Assembly (NCBI GenBank): GCA_013407085.1
Contig: JACCGJ010000560.1
Coordinates: 62,001 to 126,000, forward strand
Direction: 5' to 3'
Length of the DNA stretch: 64,000 nucleotides
Source: Atriophallophorus winterbourni
Lineage: Eukaryota > Platyhelminthes > Trematoda > Plagiorchiida > Microphallidae
Position 1 is the stretch's first letter. Every line of letters starts with the position of its first letter. Below are positions 1-11,589 of the stretch, piece by piece. The notes under the pieces were generated by a model that had not been told where the DNA came from, did no database searches, and saw nothing but the letters and a program-made list of their open reading frames with translations. The translations under genes were made by a program, and so were the position numbers.

Positions 1-104
1 GCTCAATGGATCATGGAGGTACACAAAGCATCTCACCACGTTAAGGTCCAGTATCAGTGCGATGGGTTGAGATACTGTTGGATTGCGTAAAGAGACGCGC
101 ATAC

Positions 105-3100
105 AGTGATGGAACTACATAAAACGTGATGTTTGCTCATAAACTTGCCTATTTTGGTTTGTTTGAGACATGGTCGCGTCTTTCTTGGCAACTTCGTATT
201 TTGTTCGGTAGCTGTTTGGTAATCGAGTGAAGCACAGTTGTTTGATTCTACCCGAAAGGCTTCCAGCACGAGTTGTTTTCCTTGACATTGTGGCCAAAAT
301 TTTGAGCACGTCGGAGGCAGTGGATAGGAAGAAAAATCTCCCAAGAACAAGGGTATATCGGCCCAAGTTGGGCAATGGTCAGACCCGAGGATGTGTGTCG
401 AGTGGTCGGCATGCAATACGGCATCCGAATTGCAGTTGTAGAACATACGTTCATCAACGAGGATGTAGTCTAGCCGGACACCGTAGTTGGTCTGTCGTGC
501 TCCTGTGCGAGCCGACCAACAAGTAAACGAATTCGTACTTTGTGGATGAGCGCGCCTGAAAGACAGCGGAATGTGATCACACCGTTGAGAATATAATGGT
601 ATATATGCATGATATGGTATGGTATGAAAGCACAAGTCTGATCCAGGCAAAGTGCCGCACAGTCAGAGACTGCACGTGGGTGATATTACTGTCAGGTTGC
701 CCAAGCCTAGACAGATCTGAGAAATCGAGAATAAAGATGGTAGTGAGACTCCAGCTTATTTCAGCAACAGCTCACTACTAGTGACCAATCAATTTAGCAC
801 GGTGTTAGCCGCACAGCACAGAAGTACTGCAGGATTGCACATCCGTGCATGATATAACAAGTAGACAGACTGTATGTGAGCTAAGATACTGTCAGGTTGC
901 CCAGGCCTCGACGTAAATCAGAATGAAGATGTGGATGCAGCTGTTAGCTGCATTGCCCGGAGGTGAAGCACGATTGAACATCCGTGAATCGGGAATAATA
1001 TTGTATCGCGATAGCATTAGCGACGGTGAAACCCCAAGGATATTATCAAACCTAGTAAAGCAATAGTGTATTTGACCACAAAAACCGTTTCAAAAGTCGA
1101 TACGGTAGATATCGCGATAAGAAAATGACTGTCTGAAAATTAGAATGGTGGTACACTACAGCAAAATTTAGCTGACGCTATTTTAGTGTTAATTTATCCC
1201 TGGTGTCGATCAACAGCAATGAACTCATTGATAAATTGTTATAGGTTGAATAAGATACAATGTACTGCATAGTACAGATGAAGACAACTTTAAGCAGTAA
1301 TGTATTCTTTTATATTACCGCTTGTTGAATTGAGGAAAGTTCGGGCAACCTGTCAAGTTTAATGCCATTTCGTAAAGCACAAACGCGGAGTCTGATAGCA
1401 TAGGAACAAAATTGAAGTCTGCATTATTAGGCCATGATAACATCATGCGAAACAATCAAGATAATTAAAACGGATAGCGAAAAAGGGGCATAACGAGATT
1501 TTGGTTGCAGCTGATTGACGGCAATGCTACACTTGTAAACACTCGGAGATAAATATGACAAGATAAATTTAACAAATCTCGTAGAGTATGTCATTAAATA
1601 CCTGAAACTGTCTACGAAGCGAACGGGATAGACGGTCGGTTGGGGAACCAACAGCTCTGCAGATTGCTGATCTGGTATTAAGAAAGTATCCAACCAACGA
1701 CGTGAGGCAAGAGAAGTGTCGGTCTGAATGGAGGAACACAATGAAAAAGAAGCCAAATCAGTCGTACAGGATTAAAGGACATCAAATGTTAGTATTTGAT
1801 CAGGTGTAGGTTGAAACGGACATGTCTCATAAGCGAATGGAAGCATGAAGGCAACAATTCGGCGTTGTACTAAAGCTTGAAAATAGGTATTGTCTCGTAG
1901 GCTTATACGCCGATTGACCAACTTGCGTTACATTAAAATAAATAGTCTTTATATGATGTATGGGTAACCTGACAGTATCTTAGCTCATGTGCAGTCTCTG
2001 ACTGTGCGGTACTTTGCCTTGATCAGGCTGGTGCTTTCACACCATATGATGCAACCGATTTACGGAACCCATATAATGCAGATGATATTGGTGTAGCACA
2101 GGCGAATGCATGCCAGAGACCCCCATCCCATCTTCGCATAAAACAATCGCTATCAAACCTTCATGCTGCTGAAAAAACAACGCCTTCACAATAATTGGGA
2201 AGGATAAAAATAGAGAAATCGTAACTATAAAGATGCATACGCCACGCAATTACGGAAGAGGTTATTAAGCCCATACTAAGTGTGGAACGCCTTAACGACA
2301 GTGAAAGTAAAATATCTGGAGAGGTAGACACAAAGAAAGCGAAAGGTTTCAGGTAACTTGGATGCTTAAATGGCTTTTGAGTAATGTTCTGGTTTATATA
2401 AAAGCAAACTTAATAGGAACCTCCACTGAAGTGAAGCTGGACAGGAGGCTAAAGGATGATTACCTGGAATATTGTAAGGAAATGCTCATTACCAGAGTCG
2501 GGAAGCAGAACGCTGAGTTGCCTCATCTCATTAGCAAACAATTTCGCAGCTTACTTTGAAACATTTGTAAAATAAATTTGATTAAGAACGGCGTACAATG
2601 CGGTGTACGGTAGTGAAACCTGGAACCCCCATTCAGAACATGAACGGAAAATGAATGCCTTTCGTTGTATCTTAAACGTATCGTGGATGGACAAAGTAAA
2701 TGTAAAAGAGTTTTCAAAAGCTTGTCTATTGAAAAACTTCTCTATTCTACGACAACGCTGCTTACACTGGCTGGCACAGGAAAAGACCGTATTCTAAAAA
2801 AACATACTTTATGGAGAGTTGAAATCAGTGAGTAGAGCTTCGGTTATGTATGTATGTATGTATGTATACATGTATGTGAAATCGTGCAGAATTTTTTTAC
2901 TGTACAGCTAACATCGTGATAAATTGATTGGCCAACGATAGTGAGCGGCATGCTGAAACACGCTGGAGTCTCAGTACTACTTCTATTTCCCCCTCATATC
3001 TGTCAAGGCCTGGGCAACATGACAGTATCTTAGCCCACGTGCATTTTCTGACTGTGCGGCACTTTGACTGGACCAAGCTTGTGCTTTTACTCATACATAC

Positions 3101-4531
3101 ATGCATGTAGGAAATCACGGGCCAGATTCAGGCAAAGTGCCGTACCGCCATAGACTGCACGTGGGCTAAGATACTGTCATGTTACCCAGGCCTAGGTAGA
3201 TATGAAATTAGAAATGGCAGTGAGACTCCAGCGTGTTTCCGCATGTAGCTCATTGCCGGTGGCAAATCAATTTACCACGATGTTAGCTACATAGTACACA
3301 AGTACTGTACGACTGCACATCCGTACAGTTGGGCACACCTGCACTTGCGCTTAAACGTTTGACATTGACACTAAGAGCTTGAGAGAACTTGCTCGTGACT
3401 GCCTACTTGAAAGGCAAGGTATGAAGTGTTATCTTTAAAATAGGGAAGAGTAGATAATGCCATAGGCTGCTGAATGTAAATCAAGCCGACAGCCAGCAAA
3501 TGCCGCTGGGAACACTGCAGAGGAGATTGTTGTCATATGAAATTTTGAGTTCGAGGTCATCATGCAATTGTGATGAACAATTATGGCCAACAATAACTAC
3601 ACGATGTATTATATGATGGAAACACGAAATGTTAAGACAAACTGAATCGTAAAAAGTAGTACTCAGAAATACATTGGAATTCAGCTTAGATCCAAATGAG
3701 TTCATCAAGGAGCGTTGAAAACATGTAAACAAGCAAATGCGTCGAAGGCAAAAAACGATCAGAGCAGAAAATGTGAATGCTTACCTCGCAAACTTCAGGT
3801 TCACAATGATCTATACTTTTATGATAAACATTGAAGTCACCCGAAAATACAACGAAACTTAAACGAAAGAATGAAACTCGGTAAACGGGACCCACTATTT
3901 TTCCGTCAACTTTTGTAGGCAACTGGTAAATAACTTTTCGAAGTTAACGCGGAACAAGATGCGTTTATTGTCATCTTCATTAATGCGAGGCATATATACA
4001 GAAATACAAGCAAAAGGTAGTTGCATGGTTGAATTTGAGCAGAAAGCGCCACGGGGGAAAAAGGCACAAATAAAACGACCCTCTGAATCCAGTCGTTTGA
4101 TATCATCCAGATCAAGTTTAGTTAATTCGCTCAGGTAATTTATTGCACGACGTTGATCACTAGGATGCGCCACTCCGTGATTGAGATAAGCGATTGTTTG
4201 GCAAAACCCATCGGTTACGACTTGAGGATGCACTGGATTTTTGCAAAATATGGCGACACCTTCATGTGGATTAGGGGAAACATAAATACCAACCAGAGTA
4301 GCCAGGTTTACCGTTACAATGACTGAAATAGCCATTATAACCATCGACGTTCGCGAAGCAGCATGGGAGGGTAGCTATAAAAAATTATGATAGGTGGAAT
4401 GGCGTACCGGTTGCCTTAGTTTCTTGCAAGCAAATAATGTGAGAGTTTAATTCTTCAAAAAGCAAACTCAAAGGTTTCGGCAAAGATCGAATACCATTGA
4501 TATTCCAAGAGCAAATGCGCAATCGCTCCAT
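105..4531 (-). CDS. APEX2: AP endonuclease 2 (APEX2-like), partial
   Basis: Predicted exons on the minus strand are 4531-4408, 4374-4294, 4259-3896, 3857-3785 and 555-105. Between the last two an exon that must enter in phase 0 and leave in phase 2 is not identified. The gene continues past the left edge. The product belongs to the exonuclease-endonuclease-phosphatase fold and should cut DNA at abasic sites and resect 3' ends in the nucleus. Motifs in order are SWNINGIR, the metal-binding QETKA, GYSGVAIFCK, LDSEGR, SGDFNVYHKSIDH, FTCWSARTGARQTNYG, RLDYILVDER and catalytic GSDHCP. The LDSEGR and FTCWS blocks point to APEX2 rather than APEX1. Start chosen at MERLRICSW because it sits just before the first strand; an in-frame upstream Met at 4666 is possible. 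Introns of 33, 34 and 38 bp are inferred because they restore the conserved reading frame. The usual C-terminal PIP box and GRF zinc finger would lie outside the window. Confidence 0.85.
621..850 (-). repeat. SINE-like repeat, near full length
   Basis: Member of a ~230-bp family that recurs through the left two-thirds of the window. Sense orientation is taken as the one that ends CTTTCATAC followed by (CATA)n. In that direction the element reads CGGATGTGCAATCG, then GCTAAATTGATTGGCC, GAGCTGCATGCTGAAAC, TCTAGGCCTGGGCAACC, AGTCTCTGACTGTGCGG and finally CAGGCTTGTGCTTTCATAC. No ORF is conserved, and no clear Pol III A/B boxes were seen. This copy spans nearly the whole unit. Confidence 0.85.
855..990 (-). 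repeat. SINE-like repeat, internally deleted
   Basis: Keeps the GAGCTAAGATACTGTCAGG block and the far end ACATCCGTG, but lacks the 3' tail and part of the middle. It lies directly behind another copy in the same orientation. Confidence 0.6.
991..1959. other. Unannotated stretch in the large APEX2 intron
   Basis: AT-rich sequence with no coding motif that I can identify. A 109-codon minus-strand open frame at 1427-1756 shows no recognisable family signature. It lies inside the inferred intron between the 3785 and 555 exon edges. Confidence 0.5.
1960..2043 (+). repeat. SINE-like repeat, 5'-truncated
   Basis: Only the last ~85 bp are present, from GGGTAACCTGACAG to GTGCTTTCACACC. This fits the 5' truncation expected of target-primed insertion. 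Confidence 0.75.
2270..2830 (+). mobile_element. LINE reverse-transcriptase C-terminal fragment (RTE-like)
   Basis: The open piece at 2603-2797 reads YGSETWNPHSEHERKMNAF, then LRQRCLHWLAQ, and after one stop NILYGEL. This is the order seen after the RT core of RTE-type LINEs (YGSETW, then RRIL, then RLRWLGH). The upstream part is full of stops and not interpretable. It is a decayed fragment. Confidence 0.65.
2846..2877. repeat. (TATG)n microsatellite
   Basis: Six or so TATG units, slightly interrupted by TATACATG, lying just before a SINE-like copy. Confidence 0.9.
2895..3107 (+). repeat. SINE-like repeat
   Basis: Contains TAAATTGATTGGCC, GCTGAAACACGCTGGAG, GCCTGGGCAAC and the CTTTTACTCATACATACATG tail. 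It lies back to back with an opposite-strand copy. Confidence 0.85.
3115..3330 (-). repeat. SINE-like repeat
   Basis: Full-length diverged copy from CAGATTCAGGCAAAGTGCC to GCACATCCGTAC. With 2895-3107 it forms an inverted pair whose tails face each other. Confidence 0.85.
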
Positions 4532-5009
4532 CCAAATTATTAGGTCATTGAAATTCACATCTAAAAATCGAAAAGCAAAGAATATCACCATCAGCGCGGA
4601 TAGCGTTAATTCGGCAGCAAGTACAAAATGCTTAAATGCCATAAAAAATTGCATGATAAAATCCAAATAAATGGAAATCGTTGGACTAGAAAAGCTGCAG
4701 TTTGTAAAACAGTAAGCGAAGACATCAAATCCATCACCAATATGATCATGATGTCAGTATTACATCAGTCTTAGACACAAAGTGCTTTGCTACCATATAA
4801 TCAAGGCGCGATAAAATTCTAAAAAACAGCATCTTCTCACACGACAGAAATGTGCAGTTATGCATTTGGAGCCGAATATTTCCGTCCATCCGTACATCAG
4901 TCGTGATCATCATTTAAAATTCGTTGAGATTGATAGGACATGAGCACAACTGTGCCCCGTTAACTTAAAACCAAAGAAGACAGGCGAAAAGGCAGTGCCA
5001 CAAACCGCA
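4532..5009. other. Flank upstream of the APEX2-like first exon
   Basis: Non-coding as far as I can see. It should contain the APEX2 promoter on the minus strand, but no clear core-promoter motif stands out. Confidence 0.4.
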
Positions 5010-5930
5010 CCTGGTGGACAATTGGCCAATCTTTCTCGATGATTACGCCTCATATGTTTCGCATTCTTTATCCACTTACGTGAGAGCAGTTTCAGAATAT
5101 GGGTTGCCAATTTTTCCACTCACTAAGAAAGAACACGGCCAATTGGAAGAGCCGTTACAATGGGCGACTAAAACAATACAAGGATTGAAATCAATTCCTG
5201 ATGTGGAGATAACAATGCCTCGACCTCGATTTATTATTCGGTGTATGCGCTAAGACTTGCTACTAACTCGCCGATTATTAGGAACTTATGATAAACTACT
5301 ATGCGAGGTTTTGACTCTCGTAGAAGTCACTGTGAAATCTTATCTCTTGAATAGTATTATAGAACACGAGTCTCGCAGCAACTCAACATGATCCCGATGA
5401 GTTACCTTGGCATCCGAGGGGATCTGATACTGGTTTTCCAAATCCTTAAGGAGAATAAACACTCGTGCAATGGATTGATCTTAATGGCATACAGTTCCAG
5501 AACCAGGGGACGTCTTCAAGCTGGCTCATCAGTCCAGTCGGTTGAACTGCTGTAAAAAGTTTCTTTTATGTCTGTACTCCGCGTGTTTGGAATGATCAAC
5601 CGGTTTTTGTCGTAACCTCCCTACCAATCTCCATTTTTAAAGAGCGACTTAACGCTTATCGCTATTTTTCTCGAAAAGTTTAATGGCTTTTCTCTTTCCC
5701 TTCTTCCAATACTGCACCTCCTTTACTCTTCATTTCCAGATACATATACGCGGAACTAAGCCGATCCATCTCCCCCTGTATTGACTGTTATGATACATAT
5801 AACCCCACCATTTACGGAACTTTGGCAAACGACACCGAACCTGCCGAACTTCACCCAACCCCCAGTATTGACTATCTTATGGCTATATTTTAAGCTCAGA
5901 GCTTTTTATACTATAATATACTATTGACCA
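5010..5930 (+). mobile_element. CR1-type LINE, 3' fragment
   Basis: The frame 5014-5253 carries VRAVSEYGLPIFPLTKKEHG and LEEPLQWATK, matching the C-terminal part of CR1/Jockey RT (R-x-LLEYGLP...KGE-LERVQRRAT). It continues with LLLTRRLLGTYDKLL and, further on, TPRVWNDQPVFVV and FKERLNAYR, the usual CR1 end. Several stops and frame changes make it a dead copy. A pyrimidine-rich 3' region leads into a TA microsatellite. Confidence 0.7.
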
Positions 5931-5932
5931 TT

Positions 5933-5933
<1 letters not shown>

Positions 5934-5965
<32 letters not shown>
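5934..5965. repeat. (TA)n microsatellite
   Basis: About 15 TA units at the junction of two LINE fragments. Confidence 0.95.
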
Positions 5966-5966
<1 letters not shown>

Positions 5967-5984
5967 GCTTTGCAAATTTCCGTG

Positions 5985-6560
5985 TCGCTAGCCCCGCCCA
6001 GTGTCGAAGAAATACGAAGAGAGATCCAATAACTAAAGCGACACAAGACGCCGGGCCCCGACGAGCTCCACCCGGTATTTTTAAGAAAGGAGGCGAGGCA
6101 GTCGTAGCAGAATTGCGCGAGCTGTTCGCAAAGGTTAGGGTGGATGAAAGGGTACCTGCCTCCTGGGGTGAATCGCTGGTATTACCAGACCATTAAAAGG
6201 AGCACGGAACGAATGTTGGAACTATCGCGGAATTTCACTTATTTCGGTTGTAGCTGAGATATTGGTCGCCATCCTCATTCGCAGACTTACCCCGATTCGA
6301 GAGGGCACTTCTCGCGAAGAGCAAGCTGGCTTTCGGCCAAGGCGCGGATGTGTAGACCAAATCTTCGTTCTGCGACAGTTGCTAGAACACCGGCACCTGT
6401 ATCAGCGACCTAACATTGTGGTGTTTCTGGATATTAGAGCCGCCTTCAACTCGGTTGACAGATCCGCACTATGGAACTCCTTACTTAGCAATGGAATCCC
6501 ATCGAAGTACGTCGCTATCCTAAAGGACTTATGTGCTCACTCAATAGGGAGGGACGCTCA
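5985..6560 (+). mobile_element. RTE-type LINE reverse-transcriptase fragment
   Basis: Contains AGPRRAPPGIFKKGGEAVV, VPASWGESLVLP, EEQAGFRPRRGCVDQIF, FLDIRAAFNSVDRSALW and NGIPSKYVAILKDL. These align in order with RT motifs of the RTE-like LINE at 22.3-26.1 kb. At least two frame changes occur between the blocks, so it is a pseudogene fragment cut off before the catalytic ADD motif. Confidence 0.8.
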
Positions 6561-6564
6561 AGTG

Positions 6565-7152
6565 TCCCTATTATATTTTTGCGGATGATGTCAAGATTAT
6601 CGGGTCACTGGATGAACAGGATCTTCTTGAGGATATAGAAAATGTCATCAAGTGGTCTGCTATGTGGGATCTGCCAGTTAAATTCACTAAAAGCTATTTC
6701 TTGTCTAAAGTCATTAGGAAGCTAGAGGTTGCTGAACCAGATGGTATACTTGAGATAAATGGGGTGCCGAAGGTTCGTGACTTAGGTATAGAGGTTTCAG
6801 CGGACTTTAAATGGGCTGATCAATGCGCAGCTGCTGCACAACGCGCTAGGAGAGAGCTTTTTCCCTTTCGATCAGTTTTATCCTGCAGGTCCGCCAGAGG
6901 TTTTCATACCATTATACAAAGCGGTCGTGAGACCACATCTCGAGTATTGCGTTCAAGCATGGTCAACTTATTTTGAAAAAGATATTGCCAAGCTTGGGTG
7001 TGTTCAACGCCTAGCTACTCGTATGACTGTAGGGCAATCAGGTAGGTCGTATGAGGAACGACTGATGAGTCTAGATGTCTTCTCACTAAAAAAGAGGCGG
7101 CTACGTGGGGACCTGATTGAAACCTTAAAAATCATGTCAGGTTTCAGTACTA
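6565..7152 (+). mobile_element. CR1/Jockey-type LINE RT fragment
   Basis: Begins at the catalytic box YYIFADDVKIIGS, then VIKWSAMWDLPVKFTKS, LGIEVSADFKWADQC and, after a frame change, YKAVVRPHLEYCVQAW and RLRGDLIETLKIM. It starts abruptly after the RTE fragment and ends where the minus-strand LINE tail begins. Confidence 0.75.
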
Positions 7153-10100
7153 TTCTTCTTCTTCTTCTAAATCGAAAGCAGAAGGGATAAAATCCCGTTT
7201 AAGCTTCATCACAGTAATAGACATGGGCGACTTCTGCTGACAAGGCAAACCCTGAGAGTAGAGGAACACCACTATATCACTCCGGGGATCAAGTCCATCC
7301 GTCTCAACAAATGCTGATCCAACGCGCTTTTGAATAGCTGTTCAGATGGTAGAGACAGGAGCTCTTTCGGGAGAGAGTTCCAAGTGTTCACCACCCGCGT
7401 GGATAGCGTGCTCGCATTACTCAGCTTCAGCCTTCTAGGCTTCTGCAACTTAAAGTCATGTCCGCGAGTCCTCGACTCACCTACTAACCGGAAGTACTGG
7501 AGGAACTCGTCTCCATATTGACCGAGAAGAATACGGCGTGTCAGGAGCAGGTCAAATCTTTCCCTTCGAAGTTCTAGGGGGCAGAGTTTCAGTAAGCTCC
7601 TCCTATCCTCGTACGCGAGTTGGCGCATTCCACAAACCATCTTAGTGCCCCTCCTTTGTATCCTCTCCAAGGAGTCGCATTCGCCTTTAGACTGAGGGAA
7701 TGCAACAGGTAGCCCATATTCCAACAGAGGACGAATGTACGCACAGAAAAGTGTCTGGAACATTTGCAGGGTAATGGACGCAAATGAACGCCGAATCGCC
7801 CAGAGCATCCTGGTAGCACCGTCTATTCTGCGACAAGTGTCAGCCTTCGACTTCAAGGAATCCATAACCAGAATCCCTAAGTCTTCTTCGGCCGTCACCG
7901 CTCTTAAAGGCTTACCTCCAATAAAGTATTCACCACCAGTGTCATCCGAGTTTATGCGCATGACTACTGTCTTGTCCTCATTGATAGGCAGTGACCAGCG
8001 ATGTGTCCAATTGACTAAGTCATCAACTGCTTGTTGCAGTTGCTTGTGGCCATCGCAGGAACTGACAGAGGCCCACAGTTTCAGATCATCCGCGAATAAA
8101 AGACAATCGATCGCTACCGCGTCCGGAATATCATTCACGAAAATCTTGAATAACAATGGGCCAAGGACATATCCCTGCGGCACTCCGGAGCCTGCTATCA
8201 TTTCTGAAGACAAAACTCCATTCACCTCTACACGGTTTGACCGCCCTGAGATGAATGCCTTGATCCATTTAAGTAGACAACCTTGAATCCCCAAACCCTC
8301 CAGCTTGACGAGCAATCGGCGGTGGGGCACGCGGTCGAACGCCTTACTGAAGTCGATAAAAATGACATCGACCGCTTGACCAGAATCAGTCAAAGCACAC
8401 CAACTTTCTCGCGCTAGGAGCAGATTACTTACGCATGAGCGATTTTTGGTTAATCCATGTTGTTGTGGACACCAACGCCCACACTCCAAAAGAAAGTGCT
8501 CTATTTTCCTTTTGATCAGCTTCTCTAAAATTTTACCGATCACAGAAGTCAATGTGACCGGCCTGTAATTAGCGGGACTACTAGGGTCCCCACTCTTAAA
8601 CATAGGTTTAATAATACCCTGTTTTCATTCTTGTGGCAAGACCCCTAATGTTACAGATTTTGTAAACAACCTGACGAGAGGAGAAACACAACAATTCTGA
8701 TAGTGCTTGTAACCCAACGGATGAATACCGTCTGGTCCTGGCGCGGATTGTGTCTAACTGTTCCAACAGGAGTCAAACAGTCTCTATATCTACATCAACA
8801 TCAGACAGAACCTCACTTTTATTAGAGACAGAAGGGGGATCAGTCTTCCAGACAGTACACGGAGGCATATTGCTTAGCCCTGGCTTCAGCTTTTAAACCA
8901 TCCTCAGTAATGTCTACCCCATTAGTATCTATCAAATTAGGAATATAGGGCGACGACTTTGGGCGGCGACGAATGTATGCGAATAGCCGTTTTGGTGCAC
9001 AAGTAGACTCGTCAACCAATCGCTGCTCGTACAACATACGTTTTCTGCGTTTTAATGCCGTGCAAAGGTTTCTAGCTTGCCGATAATTGCCATAGTCAGT
9101 GGCGTTTTTCCGGCTTACGAATATCGACCAGAGCTTTTGACGTTGCCGCCAAAACTTTTCCTTATCTCCTTATCAAACCAAGGGGGACCTTTCGCCTTAC
9201 GACGACGTGTGGACAACGGAACAGCCACCTCAATAACTGTCGGATCACCAGCCAACAATCTTCAACATCAGCCGATTGATCTTAAGACCAATCAAGAGAT
9301 GAAGCAACATCCCGTAACCTACCCGCGTCTGCCTTTCAAAAATTCCTTCTGGGAATTGGATCCGGTACCCAGACAGTGTTGCGTTTCCAAATAAATCTTA
9401 AAGTGGCATGATCACTACAGCCTAATGGAGCTTCAGTCCGAAGCTCAGTAATATCGGACTGCGTGGGAGTGAATACCAAGTCCAAAATGGACTCACCCAG
9501 TAGGGCCTACTCTGGTCGGATGGGAAACATGCTGCACGAGGCCCACATCAACCACAGCGTCCAATAAGTCCCGCTCGAATGACCCAGAACCTTCATCTAG
9601 CAAAGTCCAATCAATACTAGGAGCATTGAAATCCCCCATAATCAAGCAGTTTGAGGATCTACCATACTGACATATCTGTGATATCAGAGTATCTGCCTGA
9701 GTATTGGGAGAACGATAAACGACACCTATCGTGGCAAATGAAGCTGCAGTCCTTATACGGCACCATAAACATAGCCTTACCGGTAGTCTGCTGGAAGCGA
9801 GCCAACACCGCGACGGAAATATGTTATTGGAAGTATAACGCAACACCACCACCGATTCTAGCGTCTGTTCGATCTGAGCGAAAGAGTCTATATCCAGGTA
9901 GGTCCAGCTCGGGATCATCCTGCTCAGGTGGAAGCCAGGTTTCCGTCACCGCAGTAATCGCTGGAGGGTCCTGTCTTATCCGATCAAAGAGTTCTTCCAG
10001 TTTGTTTCTCAAGCTCCTTTCATTAAAATATATCACTTCTAAAGATCCAGATCCCTTTGAATGCCTATCGTGAGAGGCTCCCAACGAACTTTTGGCCTCA

Positions 10101-10545
10101 TCCTCACAACTCAAAAATCCACAATGCGCAAATTAGTTTCACCTGCGGCACTGCGCTCGCTAATCTCCTGAGTAGCTTTTCGCATTTTCACACGTTCTTC
10201 CGAATGGAGATCACGCATGAGTGTAACACGATCTTTTAAGGTGTGGGGCGATCAATTGCGGCCTGGAAAACACTGTACGTGCCGTTACACCTTTGTCGAA
10301 AATGGGGGCAAAAGCAGAGTTTAAGAAATCGCGTTCCTGTTTAACCCTGTTCATCGCCAAAGCACCTGTTTGCTCTGACGATTGTGAAGAATGATGCGGG
10401 TTTTCTACTCTCATCAGTGGTAAAGCTCCGGTTTTTAATCTGGATTGATTTATCTAGCTGTGGTAGATCCGGGACCTCTTCGAGCTTAAGAACGTTCGTT
10501 GCACGGCAATACTGACTCCATCTTTTGAACCGAATACAGGCGAGG
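7153..10545 (-). mobile_element. CR1-type LINE, long minus-strand copy
   Basis: On the minus strand: a probable ORF1 remnant (10540-10211), then an apurinic-type endonuclease piece (10114-9493; TAVTETWLPPEQ, GYRLFRSDR, IGVVYRSPN, MGDFNAPSIDW), a linker (9037-8840) and an RT (8603-7272). The 3' end carries a short (GAA)n tail at about 7168-7153. The endonuclease and linker are broken by frameshifts, while the RT frame is intact. It abuts a plus-strand LINE fragment at 7152. Confidence 0.85.
7272..8603 (-). CDS. LINE reverse transcriptase (CR1-type), 443-codon open frame
   Basis: Open frame of 443 codons covering the RT core and C-terminus of the surrounding LINE. Motifs in order are FKSGDPSSPANYRPVTLTS, QHGLTKNRSCVSNLL, IDFSKAFDRVPHRRLL, SGVPQGYVLGPLLF, catalytic CLLFADDLKLWAS, IRPLLEYGLP and, near the end, TRVVNTWNSLPKELL. 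This is the usual CR1/Jockey order for copying element RNA at the insertion site. The first Met is internal to the element polyprotein, since the upstream frame is broken, so this is a fragment of the original ORF2. The RT itself has no stop, which suggests a younger insertion than its neighbours. Confidence 0.85.
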   Translation of the reverse strand: MFKSGDPSSPANYRPVTLTSVIGKILEKLIKRKIEHFLLECGRWCPQQHGLTKNRSCVSNLLLARESWCALTDSGQAVDVIFIDFSKAFDRVPHRRLLVKLEGLGIQGCLLKWIKAFISGRSNRVEVNGVLSSEMIAGSGVPQGYVLGPLLFKIFVNDIPDAVAIDCLLFADDLKLWASVSSCDGHKQLQQAVDDLVNWTHRWSLPINEDKTVVMRINSDDTGGEYFIGGKPLRAVTAEEDLGILVMDSLKSKADTCRRIDGATRMLWAIRRSFASITLQMFQTLFCAYIRPLLEYGLPVAFPQSKGECDSLERIQRRGTKMVCGMRQLAYEDRRSLLKLCPLELRRERFDLLLTRRILLGQYGDEFLQYFRLVGESRTRGHDFKLQKPRRLKLSNASTLSTRVVNTWNSLPKELLSLPSEQLFKSALDQHLLRRMDLIPGVI

Positions 10546-10899
10546 AAGCAACTTCCGCAAAAGTGCGTACATCTTCACATTGCACGCAAACTTGCTGTAC
10601 ACAAGATGTGTGGTAGTTATCCTCTTTCGAGGGTGAGCCACTATTTACAATCCCCCATCAATACCTTCAGAGGTCTTAGCAGAAGTCGTGTCAACTCAAA
10701 GCTCAGTACCTGTGAGCTTAAAACCAGTCGGTGGAAGGCATATCTTACATATCGTGCGAATGATATCGCATCAATTTTTCTGAAGCCAACGATACATCTC
10801 CGGCTTTCATTCCACCACATCGAATATGTATCCACATTAAACATTTCACATTGAACAGCTTTAGCGTTATTGGCGACCTGTTTCGAACAAACGTCTATA

Positions 10900-11215
10900 T
10901 GGGGCTTGACTGAAGATGAAAACGTACTTCTGGCTTCTCAGTACAGTTTGGCGTATATACAAGAGATTTCCCATTCCCCTACTAAACAAGAGTAGAGTCG
11001 AAATGCAGGACATTTTTTGCCAAAAATATTGCAATGCTTACTTTAAAAACTGGCTCATCTTCCGTATATCCTTAAAATTTGGTAGATTACCACAAGACTG
11101 AAATTATGGCATCATACAGTTAATGGGTAAGGATGATAAAACCAGTGATCCGGCTAACTACTGACCGGTTACCCTTAGGAAAACTCTGGAAAGGTACAAA
11201 CATTCGGAGATTGAA
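10900..11215 (+). mobile_element. LINE RT fragment (CR1-type)
   Basis: Reads ISLKFGRLPQD, a stop, YGIIQLMGKDDKTSDPANY, a stop, PVTLRKTLE, matching the RT entry region (P-x-DWK...F-K-GD-P-NYRPV-L). A very short, decayed relic. Confidence 0.6.
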
Positions 11216-11589
11216 CGAGAGAAAGACAGTTTAAACAGCTGTAATTTTATTGAACGGTCACTGTAACAGAAAATTGGAAACGTAATGATACAGCGAAAAA
11301 AATGAATCATCACCTTTCCGGCCGCAAATCGGAATCGTAGCAGCATTTTTTATCTCCCCGACGCGATTAATGTCGCAAAAATTTGTTATTTGATATTACC
11401 ATGGCACCCATGTGCATACTGTGGATTGCGTTCATGTACTTTTACTCCAGCAACTATAGAGCTTTATGTGAGAAACATGCAAAGTTTATAAAAGGACGGT
11501 ATTTCCGTGTGAAAGCAAAATGAGAATAGATGTTTCTGTTTAAAAATTAGACGAGATGCACACGAGGACTTACGTTTGTAGTATGTATG
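11216..11589. other. No recognisable feature
   Basis: I see no coding motif or repeat unit here. Confidence 0.4.

Noticed and set aside
54..650. 198-codon minus-strand frame taken as one protein
   Set aside because: Only about 105-555 is APEX2-like. The N-terminal residues read through an acceptor (CTTTCAG) into a SINE-like copy, so the whole frame is not one exon.
621..850. SINE-like repeat as a tRNA-derived SINE
   Set aside because: I could not find convincing A and B boxes in either orientation, so no tRNA origin is claimed.
5924..6196. 90-codon frame starting in a Tyr-Ile repeat
   Set aside because: Its start is the TA microsatellite; only the later part is a LINE RT fragment.
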